From a virus: a DNA stretch of 64,000 bases. Location: IMG/VR virus record IMGVR_UViG_3300020198_001494, positions 31,202 through 95,201 of that record; one strand, written 5' to 3'. This document shows, one piece after another, positions 17,300 to 25,732 of this stretch. Position 1 is the stretch's first letter; the number at the start of each line of letters is the position of its first letter. Below the pieces are notes generated by a model, which saw only the letters and a list, made by a program, of their open reading frames with translations, was not told where the DNA came from and ran no database searches. A program made the position numbers and the translations under genes.

Positions 17300-18508
17300 C
17301 TACAGTATTTCCTCCCACACCTTCTTTCTTGCTGCTATTTGCTCTTTCGTAGGAGGTGTAGGAGGATTTGCATTTGGTGGAATTACTAGTTTACCGTCAA
17401 GTGGTACAAAATATCTTATATCCTTAGTCTGTATTAATGATAAAGAAAACTGTTGTTGTAGTGGAGTTCCCCCTACAACAGATAAACTAACTGCACCCAC
17501 TGCAAACCTATCCCCGTTCTTTCTTACAACAAAATCTCTTTGTGAAATTAAGGGGGTTTGTCCAGTCCAAGTATCAAATTGAAAAGTAGGCTTTAATCCT
17601 AAATCAGTAGCTTCTAATGATTTAGGAGCATCTGGGGAAGCAATTGAAATATCATATGGTCCTGTATATCCGCCAACCCATCCAGTACCAAAACATATTT
17701 TGCAATCATTCGTAGACTGTTGATGAGTCGGGTAAAAGGACTCGCACCTATCCCCAGCCCACTTTCTTAAAAAGAGTTTGACCATTTCACCACCTTGTTC
17801 AAGAATGTAACCATTTCTACCCATTGCCTCCTGCCATACAGGATCTACTTCATTTATAACATCTGAGTTTATCGCTATACAAGCATCTAAAGGTGTTTCT
17901 TTTAGTCCCTCATCATCTGATCCAACTGTAGTTAATTTATAATAAACACGCTTGTTAAGCGATATGGATACATAATTTGAATTATAATAATACTTACAAA
18001 CTACAGTACTATTTTCACTCGGTAAAAGAGGCTCTATGTTTCTTTTAGTCCTGTGATCATAATATAAAAAAGTATTAAGATAAACATGTCCTTGATGGCC
18101 AAGAACTTTTAAAGGCTTTACTTCAGTACCATCAATAACAACAGAAACATCTCTACCGTTAGTAACTTCAGTATCTACAGCATCATTTATTACCATAGGT
18201 ATATTATCTACCTTAAAAATCCACTCACTATTTGGACTTTTTCCCTTAGTTAAAAACTTAGTAGAAACATCCTCTTGTACTAATGACACCTCATTAGCGT
18301 CTCTATAGTATCCAACGGTTACTGGATTTTTATTTACTCTAATATAAGATCCTTTTGGGTCATCATATGCTCTATAGATATTTACTCCTTTTACTACAAA
18401 AAACCCATTTTCAGGCAGCAACGAAGGGTCATCCCAAGTAAGGTCAAAAGCCCATTGGGTTCCCGGATTATAAAGACCTATATTAACCGGTGATACTGGA
18501 AACGCCAT
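17300..18508 (-). CDS. Virion protein with Ig-like repeat domain
   Basis: The protein has 402 residues. The N-terminus looks like a fibronectin-type opening (WAFDLTWDDPSLLPENGF, then GVNIYRAYDDPKGSYIRV). The segment EDVSTKFLTKG followed by VSVVIDGTEVKPLKVLGHQG and VVCKYYYNSNYVSI has the same pattern as the repeats of the sheath protein. The middle has four Cys (CESFYP, CKICFGTGW) that could bind zinc. It overlaps the end of the 129-residue gene upstream by 26 bases. It is probably a tail or baseplate component. Confidence 0.6.
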   Translation of the reverse strand: MAFPVSPVNIGLYNPGTQWAFDLTWDDPSLLPENGFFVVKGVNIYRAYDDPKGSYIRVNKNPVTVGYYRDANEVSLVQEDVSTKFLTKGKSPNSEWIFKVDNIPMVINDAVDTEVTNGRDVSVVIDGTEVKPLKVLGHQGHVYLNTFLYYDHRTKRNIEPLLPSENSTVVCKYYYNSNYVSISLNKRVYYKLTTVGSDDEGLKETPLDACIAINSDVINEVDPVWQEAMGRNGYILEQGGEMVKLFLRKWAGDRCESFYPTHQQSTNDCKICFGTGWVGGYTGPYDISIASPDAPKSLEATDLGLKPTFQFDTWTGQTPLISQRDFVVRKNGDRFAVGAVSLSVVGGTPLQQQFSLSLIQTKDIRYFVPLDGKLVIPPNANPPTPPTKEQIAARKKVWEEIL

Positions 18509-18872
18509 TTACGTTTTCTTGACTTATCTCCCCTGTCATCATATCTATTTCCCAACCACCCTCTTGTGTTGGAATTCCATATTTAAGAGCTAAATCTCTA
18601 GTATACATAGCCTTAGCATTTTTTATTTCAATCAAATTATTAGTGAGAAGTGTTATTCTCTCGTATGTAACACCAACCTCACTTGTAAGATCTTTAATCT
18701 GCATCTCCATTTGAATCAAAGTTTGTAATTCTTCCTTAGATAAAGACTTCTTTGTAGTATTAACTGGAGGGGGAGTTAACTTACCCTCCCTTAATTGATT
18801 TAATAAAACTAATTCTTCTGAAGATAGCTCTACTAAATTCTGACTTACATTTTTTGTTTGTGTTTTAGACAT
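18483..18872 (-). CDS. Small coiled-coil protein, paralogue of the protein at 20175-20432
   Basis: The protein has 129 residues and is mostly helical. The C-terminal 60 residues (TYERITLLTNNLIEIKNAKA, then LALKYGIPTQEGGWEIDMMT) align by eye with the 85-residue protein at 20175-20432 (AYERLNISQTVLNKVKISRE, then LVDKYSIPKGKEWAVNLSNG). The pair therefore arose by duplication. Both lie among tail genes. Function unknown. Confidence 0.55.
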   Translation of the reverse strand: MSKTQTKNVSQNLVELSSEELVLLNQLREGKLTPPPVNTTKKSLSKEELQTLIQMEMQIKDLTSEVGVTYERITLLTNNLIEIKNAKAMYTRDLALKYGIPTQEGGWEIDMMTGEISQENVNGVSSITG

Positions 18873-18916
18873 ATAAATTTAAATTTCTCCTAATATAAAT
18901 AAATAATACTAACTAC

Positions 18917-19828
18917 CTAAATAGTTCCCCACCCACGACCTAAAAGATTGCGTATTGATAACACTCCGGGGGCGGCTCCTGGGCCTAGATACCCGCTCTG
19001 GAAACCGGCGGTATAACGAGACTGTCTCAATCCCTTTGTTATTTTTATGGTACTTTTTGCTTGAGTAACCATATCAATAAGTCTTTGATCTAGAGAATCG
19101 CGCATTTGCATATACTTACTAGATTTTTCCAGATCTAAACTGACTCCAGATATATTATAACCAAATTCATCTGCAACCCAATTAAGTGCTACCGCTTGTA
19201 TCGCTAAAACTGCTGCCCCTAATACAACCAACAATCTCCAAGACTTAAATCTACCGCTTTCTAAATGATCTATAGCTAATTCTGTTGCTGGTGGTTGTGT
19301 ATTTATCCACCCTAAAGCAAGCTCAAGATAATCTACTAATTCTTCATCTTCCCATATAAATCCAAATTGAGTTGTAAAATTTTTAACGTTTTTCTTTTTA
19401 ACTGGTGGTCTAAAGTGGTAATTTCTCTCTGGATTATTATCCCTTAAGACATTCCTTAAACTTTTTAAAAGCTCTTGCTGAACTTTAGAAAGTACCGGAC
19501 CTTCTGTTTGAGTGCATAAATCTACTACAGCAAATCTTTCTTCAGCTACAGATGCATCAGCTTGTTCTGTATCTTTTATCTTCCAGCTTATAAAATACTC
19601 TCCGGTAAACCAATCATCTGGAACTTTTAATCCGGCGTAATAATAACCAATTCTTTCTTTTAGTGGTATTTGATTTTGTAAAACTAAGACATCTATGTTT
19701 GTTTCTGTTCTTCTATAAACATCATACCTTATGGAATAAGGATCCGTTATTACCCCGCTATAACTTCTCAGGACAATATTAAGATCTGCACTACTAAGCT
19801 GTTGTCCTCTATGAAACGCTACACTCAT
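18917..19828 (-). CDS. Tail-associated protein with N-terminal Ig-like domain (paralogue of 19841-20167)
   Basis: The protein has 303 residues. The first ~105 residues match the whole of the neighbouring 108-residue protein: RG..L...DL.I.LR...G...DP..I.Y.V, then YYAGLKVPDDWFTGEYFISW and ERFAVVDL. This is a beta-sandwich-like domain. The rest contains a helical region (YLELALGWINTQPPATELAI), a hydrophobic helix (WRLLVVLGAAVLAIQAVALN) and a Gly-rich C-terminus. The hydrophobic stretch could be buried rather than in a membrane. It is probably part of the tail or baseplate. Confidence 0.6.
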   Translation of the reverse strand: MSVAFHRGQQLSSADLNIVLRSYSGVITDPYSIRYDVYRRTETNIDVLVLQNQIPLKERIGYYYAGLKVPDDWFTGEYFISWKIKDTEQADASVAEERFAVVDLCTQTEGPVLSKVQQELLKSLRNVLRDNNPERNYHFRPPVKKKNVKNFTTQFGFIWEDEELVDYLELALGWINTQPPATELAIDHLESGRFKSWRLLVVLGAAVLAIQAVALNWVADEFGYNISGVSLDLEKSSKYMQMRDSLDQRLIDMVTQAKSTIKITKGLRQSRYTAGFQSGYLGPGAAPGVLSIRNLLGRGWGTI

Positions 19829-19840
19829 ATAAAATATTCC

Positions 19841-20167
19841 TTAAGTTACGCGAGGTGTATTAACAATAGCGAATCTATTTTCTACAGCAAAAGCTTTACT
19901 TGTTTCAGTTTTTTTTATTGACCACCTAATGTAATATGTACCTAAAGGCGCGTCGTTAGGAACTTTTATAGGGGCATAAAATTTACCTGCCTCTATCTTT
20001 ATTGGCGGTACCACTAAAGAACTCATATCATCCAAGGCACCTTTATTGTATTTAAATACCTCATAGTAAATAATAGCAGGATCTATAAAAACACCTTTAT
20101 CATCTCTTATATAAATATATAAATCTTTAGGCCCTAAAGTAGATCCTCTTGAATATGCTATAGCCAT
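19841..20167 (-). CDS. Small Ig-like tail protein
   Basis: The protein has 108 residues and is almost entirely one beta-rich domain (LYIYIRDDKGVFIDPAIIYY, then KFYAPIKVPNDAPLGTYYIR and ENRFAIVNT). It aligns with the N-terminal domain of the 303-residue protein immediately downstream, so the two arose by tandem duplication. Its start is 7 bases from the preceding gene's end. It is likely a tail or baseplate part. Confidence 0.6.
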   Translation of the reverse strand: MAIAYSRGSTLGPKDLYIYIRDDKGVFIDPAIIYYEVFKYNKGALDDMSSLVVPPIKIEAGKFYAPIKVPNDAPLGTYYIRWSIKKTETSKAFAVENRFAIVNTPRVT

Positions 20168-20174
20168 TACACAC

Positions 20175-20432
20175 TTATTCCAAAATTATTTTTCCATTAG
20201 ACAAATTTACTGCCCACTCTTTGCCTTTAGGTATACTATATTTATCTACCAAAGATTTAATAAAATTTTCTCTAGAGATCTTTACTTTATTTAAAACAGT
20301 TTGAGAAATATTAAGCCTCTCATAAGCTTTACCTACATTAATATAAGCATCCTCTAGTAAATGCTCGTAGTCTCTTATTTTTTCTAGGTCATCGTCACCA
20401 ATATTTAAATTATCTAATATATTTACAGACAT
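20175..20432 (-). CDS. Small coiled-coil protein, paralogue of the protein at 18483-18872
   Basis: The protein has 85 residues. A helix spans most of it (LEDAYINVGKAYERLNISQT), ending in DKYSIPKGKEWAVNLSNGKI, which matches the C-terminal part of the 129-residue protein at 18483-18872. Each copy sits beside an Ig-like paralogue, so a two-gene unit seems to have been duplicated. Function unknown. Confidence 0.55.
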   Translation of the reverse strand: MSVNILDNLNIGDDDLEKIRDYEHLLEDAYINVGKAYERLNISQTVLNKVKISRENFIKSLVDKYSIPKGKEWAVNLSNGKIILE

Positions 20433-20433
20433 T

Positions 20434-20769
20434 TTAAAATCTAAAAACCTCTATTTCTATCATCTCGTCTATAGCAGGAGGAGGTGAATTATTAGACCAT
20501 ACAATAAATATTTGACCAGATCCTCTAACAGGGCTTTCAGAATAATCTATACCAGCTATCTGTCTTGCTCCGTTTCTAAAAACATTCATCCAATGACCTT
20601 CACCGTCTGGTCCTGCTGATTTAATACCGGCATTAGAATAATAAGACGGAATAGGTATATCCATATCTATAAGAAAAAATACAAATTTTCCAGTACCTTT
20701 ACCATAGCCCTCTGCTAATGGCACGTTTGGTTGATTTTGATTACTTAAACCGGATATACCTATAGGCAT
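20434..20769 (-). CDS. Hypothetical small virion protein
   Basis: The protein has 111 residues. It has an extended Pro/Asn-rich start (SNQNQPNVPLAEGYGKG), beta-like segments (KFVFFLIDMDIPIPSYY, QIFIVWSNN) and a C-terminal EMIEIEVFRF. It has no cysteine. It lies in the block of small tail proteins with near-zero intergenic spacing. No family is recognised. Confidence 0.5.
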   Translation of the reverse strand: MPIGISGLSNQNQPNVPLAEGYGKGTGKFVFFLIDMDIPIPSYYSNAGIKSAGPDGEGHWMNVFRNGARQIAGIDYSESPVRGSGQIFIVWSNNSPPPAIDEMIEIEVFRF

Positions 20770-20774
20770 CTCAT

Positions 20775-21170
20775 TTATCTCACTGTAGAAGTAGATAAAC
20801 CGGAACTATCCGCTGGTATAACTGGTGGTGGAATGGGGGGAGGGGGTTGAACCGGATCTGAAGTAGTAGCTTGAGTAACAATAAACATATCATCTATAAT
20901 ATCTTCTGTATTTAAAGTAGGATGTTTACTCTTATATGTAACTAAATATGTTACTCCAGTACTATAATTTTCAGTGGTAGGTGTTAATTTATATGTATAG
21001 AACCCCTTAGACTTTCTATACATAGCAACTTTTTCAACATCGGTAACCAAATTAGCTCCATCTACATGCTTTATTTCTATAGTAGCCTCGTTAACATCAA
21101 ATAAGATTCTACTCTGATCTAACCAAATCATGGTAAAAACAAATTCTGTATTGAAAACTAACTTTTCCAT
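20775..21170 (-). CDS. Small Ig-like tail protein with Pro-rich C-terminus
   Basis: The protein has 131 residues. The first ~100 are beta-rich (EFVFTMIWLDQSRILFDV, GFYTYKLTPTTENYSTGVTY, IIDDMFIVTQ) and follow the same architecture as the paralogues at 18917-19828 and 19841-20167: an early strand, a central GxYxYxL, and a final strand ending FIV. The end is a Pro-rich linker (PVQPPPPIPPPVIPADSSG). It is probably a tail or fibre-attachment protein. Confidence 0.5.
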   Translation of the reverse strand: MEKLVFNTEFVFTMIWLDQSRILFDVNEATIEIKHVDGANLVTDVEKVAMYRKSKGFYTYKLTPTTENYSTGVTYLVTYKSKHPTLNTEDIIDDMFIVTQATTSDPVQPPPPIPPPVIPADSSGLSTSTVR

Positions 21171-22427
21171 TTATTGTATATACCCATCATCAAAGAAACT
21201 AGCATTATCATCATACCCAATATAATTTTGATGTTTATTCCCTAATACTTCACCACCATTTTTAACAAGAACACCAAAACTTTTTTTAGTATCTCTAACA
21301 TTTTCTACTGAAAAAGTATTAACTTTATCTACTCCTATAGTACTTAAATTTTCTTCATTAAAAACCACTAATGATTTTCTATTGGAGGTTACCTGACTAC
21401 CACCAAAAGTAGCATTATTAAGTATAGTAGAGTTAGATATTTCTACTGAAGACATAGTATCTGCTAATATTCCGTGTGATTTACTGTCACTGATATAAGA
21501 ATTTAATATTAATCCAGTACTATTCCATGAAATATATATAGCGATATCATTATCAACAAAAACAGTTCCGTCACTATCAGTAGCGTCAACAAGAAATGAA
21601 GAACTTCTCTCTACATTTAAACCTACTACGTTACCTTCATTACTACTACCAAAATAAGATCCAAATATCTCAGATCTACTATGGTTAGCTACAAAAATCC
21701 CATTTACATTAGAAAATATTTTACAATCATATAAAGATATATTAGAGCAATAATTAACTAATATACCGCTATTTTTATTATCTTTAAAAACACAGTTTTC
21801 AAAATCTGCTGTAGAGTTCTTATAAACAATGAAACCATCCACATTATTAGAAATAATTGAATTTTTTATATAGTATGTGGATGAATGCTCTTGTAAATTA
21901 ACACCAACTTTATTGTTTTTTATTTGACAGCTATCTAACAATATTTTTGAGTAGTTAGTAGAGTTTATAGCGAAATCTTTATATCCGTAAACTAAAATAC
22001 CTTTAAACAAAATACCTTGAATACAATCTACGTTTATTCCAGTGGATATTCCCTCATTTTTACCGTATAAAACAACCTTTAAATCATCTTCGTATATATC
22101 GGTATATAAATCTCCACTTAAAGTTATAAAACCAGAGGGGCCTACTACGTGTCCAGTAAAGTTTAATGTCTCTTCATACAAGCCATTAGCTATAAATATT
22201 ACTATATTATGGTTAATGACAACAGGAAGATCATTTATAGCCGCTTGTATTGTTTTCTTGGGCTCTAACTCGGATCCACAATTATTATCATCACCAAAAC
22301 TATTATCTACAAAAATAGAGTATTCCGCTACTGTAGTGGTAGCTCTCTTTATAAGATCATCTTCCAATCTAAGTATTTTCCCTTGCGGCAATATCGCAAT
22401 CTGTTCCGGCCTTAAAGGATGACCCAT
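21171..22427 (-). CDS. Right-handed beta-helix protein (tailspike-like)
   Basis: The protein has 418 residues. A short head region (MGHPLRPEQIAILPQGKILR) is followed by FVDNSFGDDNNCGSELEPKK and TIQAAIND, the opening typical of DUF1565/pectate-lyase-like folds. About 250 residues of short repeats follow, with the pattern of parallel beta-helix rungs (N...GI.V.....I.L.DC.I..N..GI.V). Such proteins in phages are tailspikes or fibres that bind or degrade surface polysaccharide. No catalytic residues can be assigned by eye. It has its own upstream TATAATTATAAATA element and follows a strong terminator, so it starts a transcription unit. Confidence 0.75.
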   Translation of the reverse strand: MGHPLRPEQIAILPQGKILRLEDDLIKRATTTVAEYSIFVDNSFGDDNNCGSELEPKKTIQAAINDLPVVINHNIVIFIANGLYEETLNFTGHVVGPSGFITLSGDLYTDIYEDDLKVVLYGKNEGISTGINVDCIQGILFKGILVYGYKDFAINSTNYSKILLDSCQIKNNKVGVNLQEHSSTYYIKNSIISNNVDGFIVYKNSTADFENCVFKDNKNSGILVNYCSNISLYDCKIFSNVNGIFVANHSRSEIFGSYFGSSNEGNVVGLNVERSSSFLVDATDSDGTVFVDNDIAIYISWNSTGLILNSYISDSKSHGILADTMSSVEISNSTILNNATFGGSQVTSNRKSLVVFNEENLSTIGVDKVNTFSVENVRDTKKSFGVLVKNGGEVLGNKHQNYIGYDDNASFFDDGYIQ

Positions 22428-22464
22428 CTCTATTTAATCCTATCTATATAATATAACTTATTTA

Positions 22465-22472
22465 TAATTATA
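22465..22472 (-). promoter_or_regulatory. TATAATTA promoter-like element upstream of the beta-helix gene
   Basis: On the minus strand the sequence reads CTATAATTATAAATAAG, 38 bases before the ATG at 22427 and just after the terminator at 22516-22545. It contains both a TATAAT -10-like hexamer and an overlapping TATAAATA. No good -35 box is visible. Confidence 0.5.
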
Positions 22473-22515
22473 GTTTACTAACCTAAAACAAACATAATAC
22501 AAACATATAAAAAGT

Positions 22516-22545
22516 TAGGAGGGGGGTTTTTTAGCCCCCCTCCTA
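22516..22545 (-). terminator. Rho-independent terminator after the repeat fibre gene
   Basis: An 11-bp GC-rich stem (TAGGAGGGGGG/CCCCCCTCCTA) with an 8-base loop. On the minus strand it is followed by ACTTTTTATATG. It stands 12 bases past the stop of the repetitive fibre gene at 22558. On the plus strand it is followed by TTTTAATC, so it could work in both directions, but only the minus strand has genes here. Confidence 0.85.
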
Positions 22546-22557
22546 TTTTAATCTACA

Positions 22558-23931
22558 TTATGAAGGAATACCATAGTATCTTACATATAAGTAATCGCCG
22601 CTAATGGAGCCCTTAAATGTTATTGTTCGACTTTCAGACGTGTAGAACCATTCGCCTGCACTACTACCAGATGCTATTAACTGACCGTTTAGATACGCAT
22701 CAATAAAAGTCCCGTCAAATCCGGTTGTATCGAATGCTGGTAATTGTACCGTATCGTCTGGTTGATTTGCTGTATCAGAAACCATAAGTGGAACACGGAT
22801 ATATTGAGAGCCGTACTTAGCATATGAACTACTGTTTAAAGTTAAAGTAGAACCGCTGAGGAAAGCTGTAGCGCCGGATACGTTTACAGCACTGAGGTTT
22901 GTAATATTTGTGTTAGCTACAGCAGCAGAGAAGTTAGTAGCACCGGAAACTGTATTAGTACCCGCTAAAGTTACAGAACCGTTGAAGGTTGAAGCTGCGT
23001 TAGCGTTAGTGGTTAAAGTAGAACCGCTGAGGAAAGCTGTAGCGCCGGAGACGTTTACAGCACTGAGGTTTGTAGTATTTGTGTTAGCTACAGCAGCAGA
23101 GAAGTTAGTAGCACCGGAAACTGTATTAGTACCCGCTAAAGTTACAGAACCGCTGAAGGTTGAAGCTGCGTTAGCGTTAGTGGTTAAAGTAGAACCGCTG
23201 AGGAAAGCTGTAGCACCGGATACGTTTACAGCACTGAGGTTTGTAGTATTTGTGTTAGCTACAGCAGCAGAGAAGTTAGTAGCACCGGAAACTGTATTAG
23301 TACCCGCTAAAGTTACAGAACCGCTGAAGGTTGAAGCTGCGTTAGCGTTAGTGGTTAAAGTAGAACCGCTGAGGAAAGCTGTAGCGCCGGATACGTTTAC
23401 AGCACTGAGATTAACAGTGCCGGTAGCGTTAGTGGTACCGCCTAAAGCAACAGAACCGCTGAAGGTTGAAGCTGCGTTAGCGTTAGTGGTTAAAGTAGAA
23501 CCGCTGAGGAAAGCTGTAGCGCCGGATACGTTTACAGCACTGAGGTTTGTATTATTTGTGTTAGCTACAGCAGCAGAGAAGTTAGTAGCACCGGAAACTG
23601 TATTAGTACCCGCTAAAGTTACAGAACCGTTGAAGGTTGAAGCTGCGTTAGCGGAAGTGGTTAAAGTAGAACCGCTGAGGAAAGTAGTAGCGCCGGATAC
23701 GTTTACAGCACTGAGGTTTGTATTATTTGTGTTAGCTACAGCAGCAGAGAAGTTAGTAGCACCGGAAACTGTATTAGTACCCGCTAAAGTTACAGAACCG
23801 TTGAAGGTTGAAGCTGCGTTAGCGTTAGTGGTTAAAGTAGAACCGCTGAGGAAATTTGTAGCGCCGGATACAGCAACAGTACTTACGCCTGTACTTAAAT
23901 CTAATTGAAAACCTTTAATCTTATTAGCCAT
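22558..23931 (-). CDS. Repetitive tail-fibre protein
   Basis: The protein has 457 residues. After a short start (MANKIKGFQLDLSTGVSTVA) it is built from a 57-residue repeat (VSGAT.FLSGSTLTTNANAA, STF.GSVTLAGTNTVSGATN, FSAAVANTN.TNLSAVN). There are five full copies, one short copy of 45 residues and a partial last copy. A non-repeated C-terminal ~80 residues (DTVQLPAFDTTGFDGTFIDA, ending DYLYVRYYGIPS) looks like a globular beta domain. Ser/Thr/Ala/Asn-rich repeats of this kind form trimeric fibrous shafts. The gene has its own terminator. It probably contributes to host contact, with length set by repeat number. Confidence 0.75.
   Translation of the reverse strand: MANKIKGFQLDLSTGVSTVAVSGATNFLSGSTLTTNANAASTFNGSVTLAGTNTVSGATNFSAAVANTNNTNLSAVNVSGATTFLSGSTLTTSANAASTFNGSVTLAGTNTVSGATNFSAAVANTNNTNLSAVNVSGATAFLSGSTLTTNANAASTFSGSVALGGTTNATGTVNLSAVNVSGATAFLSGSTLTTNANAASTFSGSVTLAGTNTVSGATNFSAAVANTNTTNLSAVNVSGATAFLSGSTLTTNANAASTFSGSVTLAGTNTVSGATNFSAAVANTNTTNLSAVNVSGATAFLSGSTLTTNANAASTFNGSVTLAGTNTVSGATNFSAAVANTNITNLSAVNVSGATAFLSGSTLTLNSSSYAKYGSQYIRVPLMVSDTANQPDDTVQLPAFDTTGFDGTFIDAYLNGQLIASGSSAGEWFYTSESRTITFKGSISGDYLYVRYYGIPS
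22850..23885. repeat. 171-bp tandem repeat array inside the fibre gene
   Basis: Units of 171 bp (57 codons) follow one another almost without change at the DNA level; one unit is shortened to 135 bp. Differences between units are mostly single bases (for example NNT, NTT and NIT at one site). Such near-identity suggests recent expansion or ongoing exchange between units. The opposite strand shows a long open frame only because of the repeat composition. Confidence 0.9.
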
Positions 23932-24007
23932 TTTTCTTCAGTCACCCCGTTTATTAAAAAATCTTACCCATCATAACTAATTTTTTATAAACAAAATAAA
24001 ACAAAAT

Positions 24008-24250
24008 CTAACTATGTACTAAAGCCTTCAATCCTTGTATACAATCTGCATAATCTAAAGCAACTACTTTACCTCTTCTACCAAAATACTCTATTTTAAG
24101 TTTATCTAACCCACCTGTATCTACAAAGATAAAAAAGAATTTTGACCCTTCTCTATTAGTATCTTTCATGACACAACCGGCGGCTTGTAAGAAAGCAGCA
24201 AAGTATAAATCATTTGTTTTATACTCTTTTTCTATTAATTCGTGTGACAC
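24008..24250 (-). CDS. DUF5659-like small protein
   Basis: The protein has 80 residues. The pattern YKTNDLYFAAFLQAAGCVMK, then FFFIFVDTGGLDKLKIEYF and ALDYADCIQGLKALVHS resembles the small DUF5659 proteins found in phages and plasmids. The GTG start has a GGGGGA site 7 bases upstream, just after the stop of the preceding gene. Function unknown. Confidence 0.6.
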   Translation of the reverse strand: MSHELIEKEYKTNDLYFAAFLQAAGCVMKDTNREGSKFFFIFVDTGGLDKLKIEYFGRRGKVVALDYADCIQGLKALVHS

Positions 24251-24261
24251 TAAACTTCCCC

Positions 24262-24615
24262 CTACTTAATAAACTTATCATATGTAGAAGTGTTATAACC
24301 CTTGTCAGAAGCCAGTTTTTTAGCTTCTTTCCAAGACCCGACTATTTCACCCTCTACATTAGGAGCTACTTTAGGACTACTATGTTCTTTTCTCTGCCTT
24401 CTATCTAATACTTCAGATCTTTTTTTTCTAAACTCAGTTTCTTTGATTAATTTACCAGACCAATTATCACCTTTTAACATAAAACTGGTAGATCTAACAA
24501 GAACTGACATCTTTAAATTACACATAGTACACGACTGATCATTTCTATCTGACATACTACAATTTACTGTAGTCTCATTTAAACAATTACCACATCTTAA
24601 ATCATAATTAGGCAT
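24262..24615 (-). CDS. Zinc-ribbon protein, FmdB-like N-terminus
   Basis: The protein has 117 residues. The start MPNYDLRCGNC followed by CTMCNLKM gives two CxxC pairs in the same arrangement as the protein at 9167-9571. The C-terminal half is basic and helical (EFRKKRSEVLDRRQRKEHSS). It is probably a small DNA- or protein-binding zinc protein; the role is unknown. Confidence 0.6.
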   Translation of the reverse strand: MPNYDLRCGNCLNETTVNCSMSDRNDQSCTMCNLKMSVLVRSTSFMLKGDNWSGKLIKETEFRKKRSEVLDRRQRKEHSSPKVAPNVEGEIVGSWKEAKKLASDKGYNTSTYDKFIK

Positions 24616-24621
24616 AATTTA

Positions 24622-25602
24622 TTATTTCATTCTCTTTAATTTAGCATTTACAAACTTTTTAATAGCTCCTTGCTCAATTCTTGATACTACTTCAAGTAAA
24701 TTTTTATCATTGGAATCATCTACAAAACTCTTTTTTTGCTGAAAACTCATTTTTGTCCAATCTTCTTTAAATTTTTCTGTACTTGATTTTTGGCCTAAAA
24801 ATTCAAAACCAGCAAGATCAGATAATTCTACAAATTCTGATACCCCAGCCCCTTTTAAATTTACATTCTCTTCATTACTAGGTAACTTAGACTCTTCCCC
24901 CATTATCTCAAATCCAGTATTCTTAAAAATACCTGTATCATCAATATCATCTACTATTCCAGCGCCTTTTAATTCAGTTTTTGATTCAGTATCTCCTAAA
25001 TTCTTTGGCTCTACTTTTTTTGGCTTTCTCTTTAATTTAGGTGGTTTTTCACCCTCTTCAAATTTAACTTCCATTTTAGGTATCTCTAGTTTAGTACCTT
25101 CTACTTTTTTATTACTTCCAATTTCATCACCGTCAATCTCTGTAACAGGCATATTAATACTCAAATCACTTTTTTTAGAAGCTTTCTTCTTTGAACTTGG
25201 TATATCACCTATATAATCTGGCTCTTGATCAAGTACTGGAAGGTTTATGTTAAATAAAGGTTTTGCTTTTTTAGCTTTACGGGGTCCGGGAGTATCTGCT
25301 ACCTCTTCGCCGGATGAGTATTCAACCGTCTCGTATTTATCAAGAACACTGCCGGTATCTAGTCTTTTAAGTAAATTCTCACTAAGATGTACAGTAGACT
25401 TATCTGTTACAACAACATCGCCAGGATCATCAGATAGATCTCTCATCCAACCCATTTTTAAAATTGGATCAAAAGATGACACCTTAAACTCTTCTTCATT
25501 TACAACAGCTTTTTTCCCATCATAGTAGACAATATCCCCAGCATACAGGTACTTAGATGCCTCGCCTACCATAAACTTACATTCTACTAAGTATTTTTTC
25601 AT
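24622..25602 (-). CDS. Hypothetical protein with SH3/KOW-like start and low-complexity middle
   Basis: The protein has 326 residues. The first ~55 look like a small beta barrel (VGEASKYLYAGDIVYYDGKK). The middle is rich in Lys, Pro, Glu and Asp with repeated PxxKxKKxxP runs and two copies of LKGAG followed by GFEIMG or GFEFLG. The last ~50 residues are helical (MSFQQKKSFVDDSNDKNLLE, ending NAKLKRMK). It is the last gene before the convergent homing endonuclease. No family is recognised. Confidence 0.5.
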   Translation of the reverse strand: MKKYLVECKFMVGEASKYLYAGDIVYYDGKKAVVNEEEFKVSSFDPILKMGWMRDLSDDPGDVVVTDKSTVHLSENLLKRLDTGSVLDKYETVEYSSGEEVADTPGPRKAKKAKPLFNINLPVLDQEPDYIGDIPSSKKKASKKSDLSINMPVTEIDGDEIGSNKKVEGTKLEIPKMEVKFEEGEKPPKLKRKPKKVEPKNLGDTESKTELKGAGIVDDIDDTGIFKNTGFEIMGEESKLPSNEENVNLKGAGVSEFVELSDLAGFEFLGQKSSTEKFKEDWTKMSFQQKKSFVDDSNDKNLLEVVSRIEQGAIKKFVNAKLKRMK

Positions 25603-25699
25603 ATAAATTAACTAACCTCTCATTTACATAGTATCATGTTTACATGAGTATCTATAAATTAAAAATGAGCGGTGGACTACTTCTAAAAATTTGACTTCG

Positions 25700-25708
25700 T
25701 GGTATAAT
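25700..25708 (+). promoter_or_regulatory. Extended -10 promoter for the plus-strand endonuclease
   Basis: TGGTATAAT is a perfect extended -10 element. It is followed by AAAGGAG at 25718-25724 and a GTG start at 25733. No convincing -35 box lies 17 bases upstream, which is usual for extended -10 promoters. Confidence 0.6.
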
Positions 25709-25732
25709 GAAGTACGAAAGGAGTACCTCATC

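Noticed and set aside
22850-23885. Possible CRISPR array
   Set aside because: The repeats are 171 bp, directly adjacent and in frame with a fibre protein; there are no short repeats with unique spacers.
22910-23908. Long plus-strand open frame of 332 codons in the fibre gene
   Set aside because: It is the complement of the 171-bp repeat array; its repetitive sequence mirrors the minus-strand fibre repeats, and it has no ribosome site.
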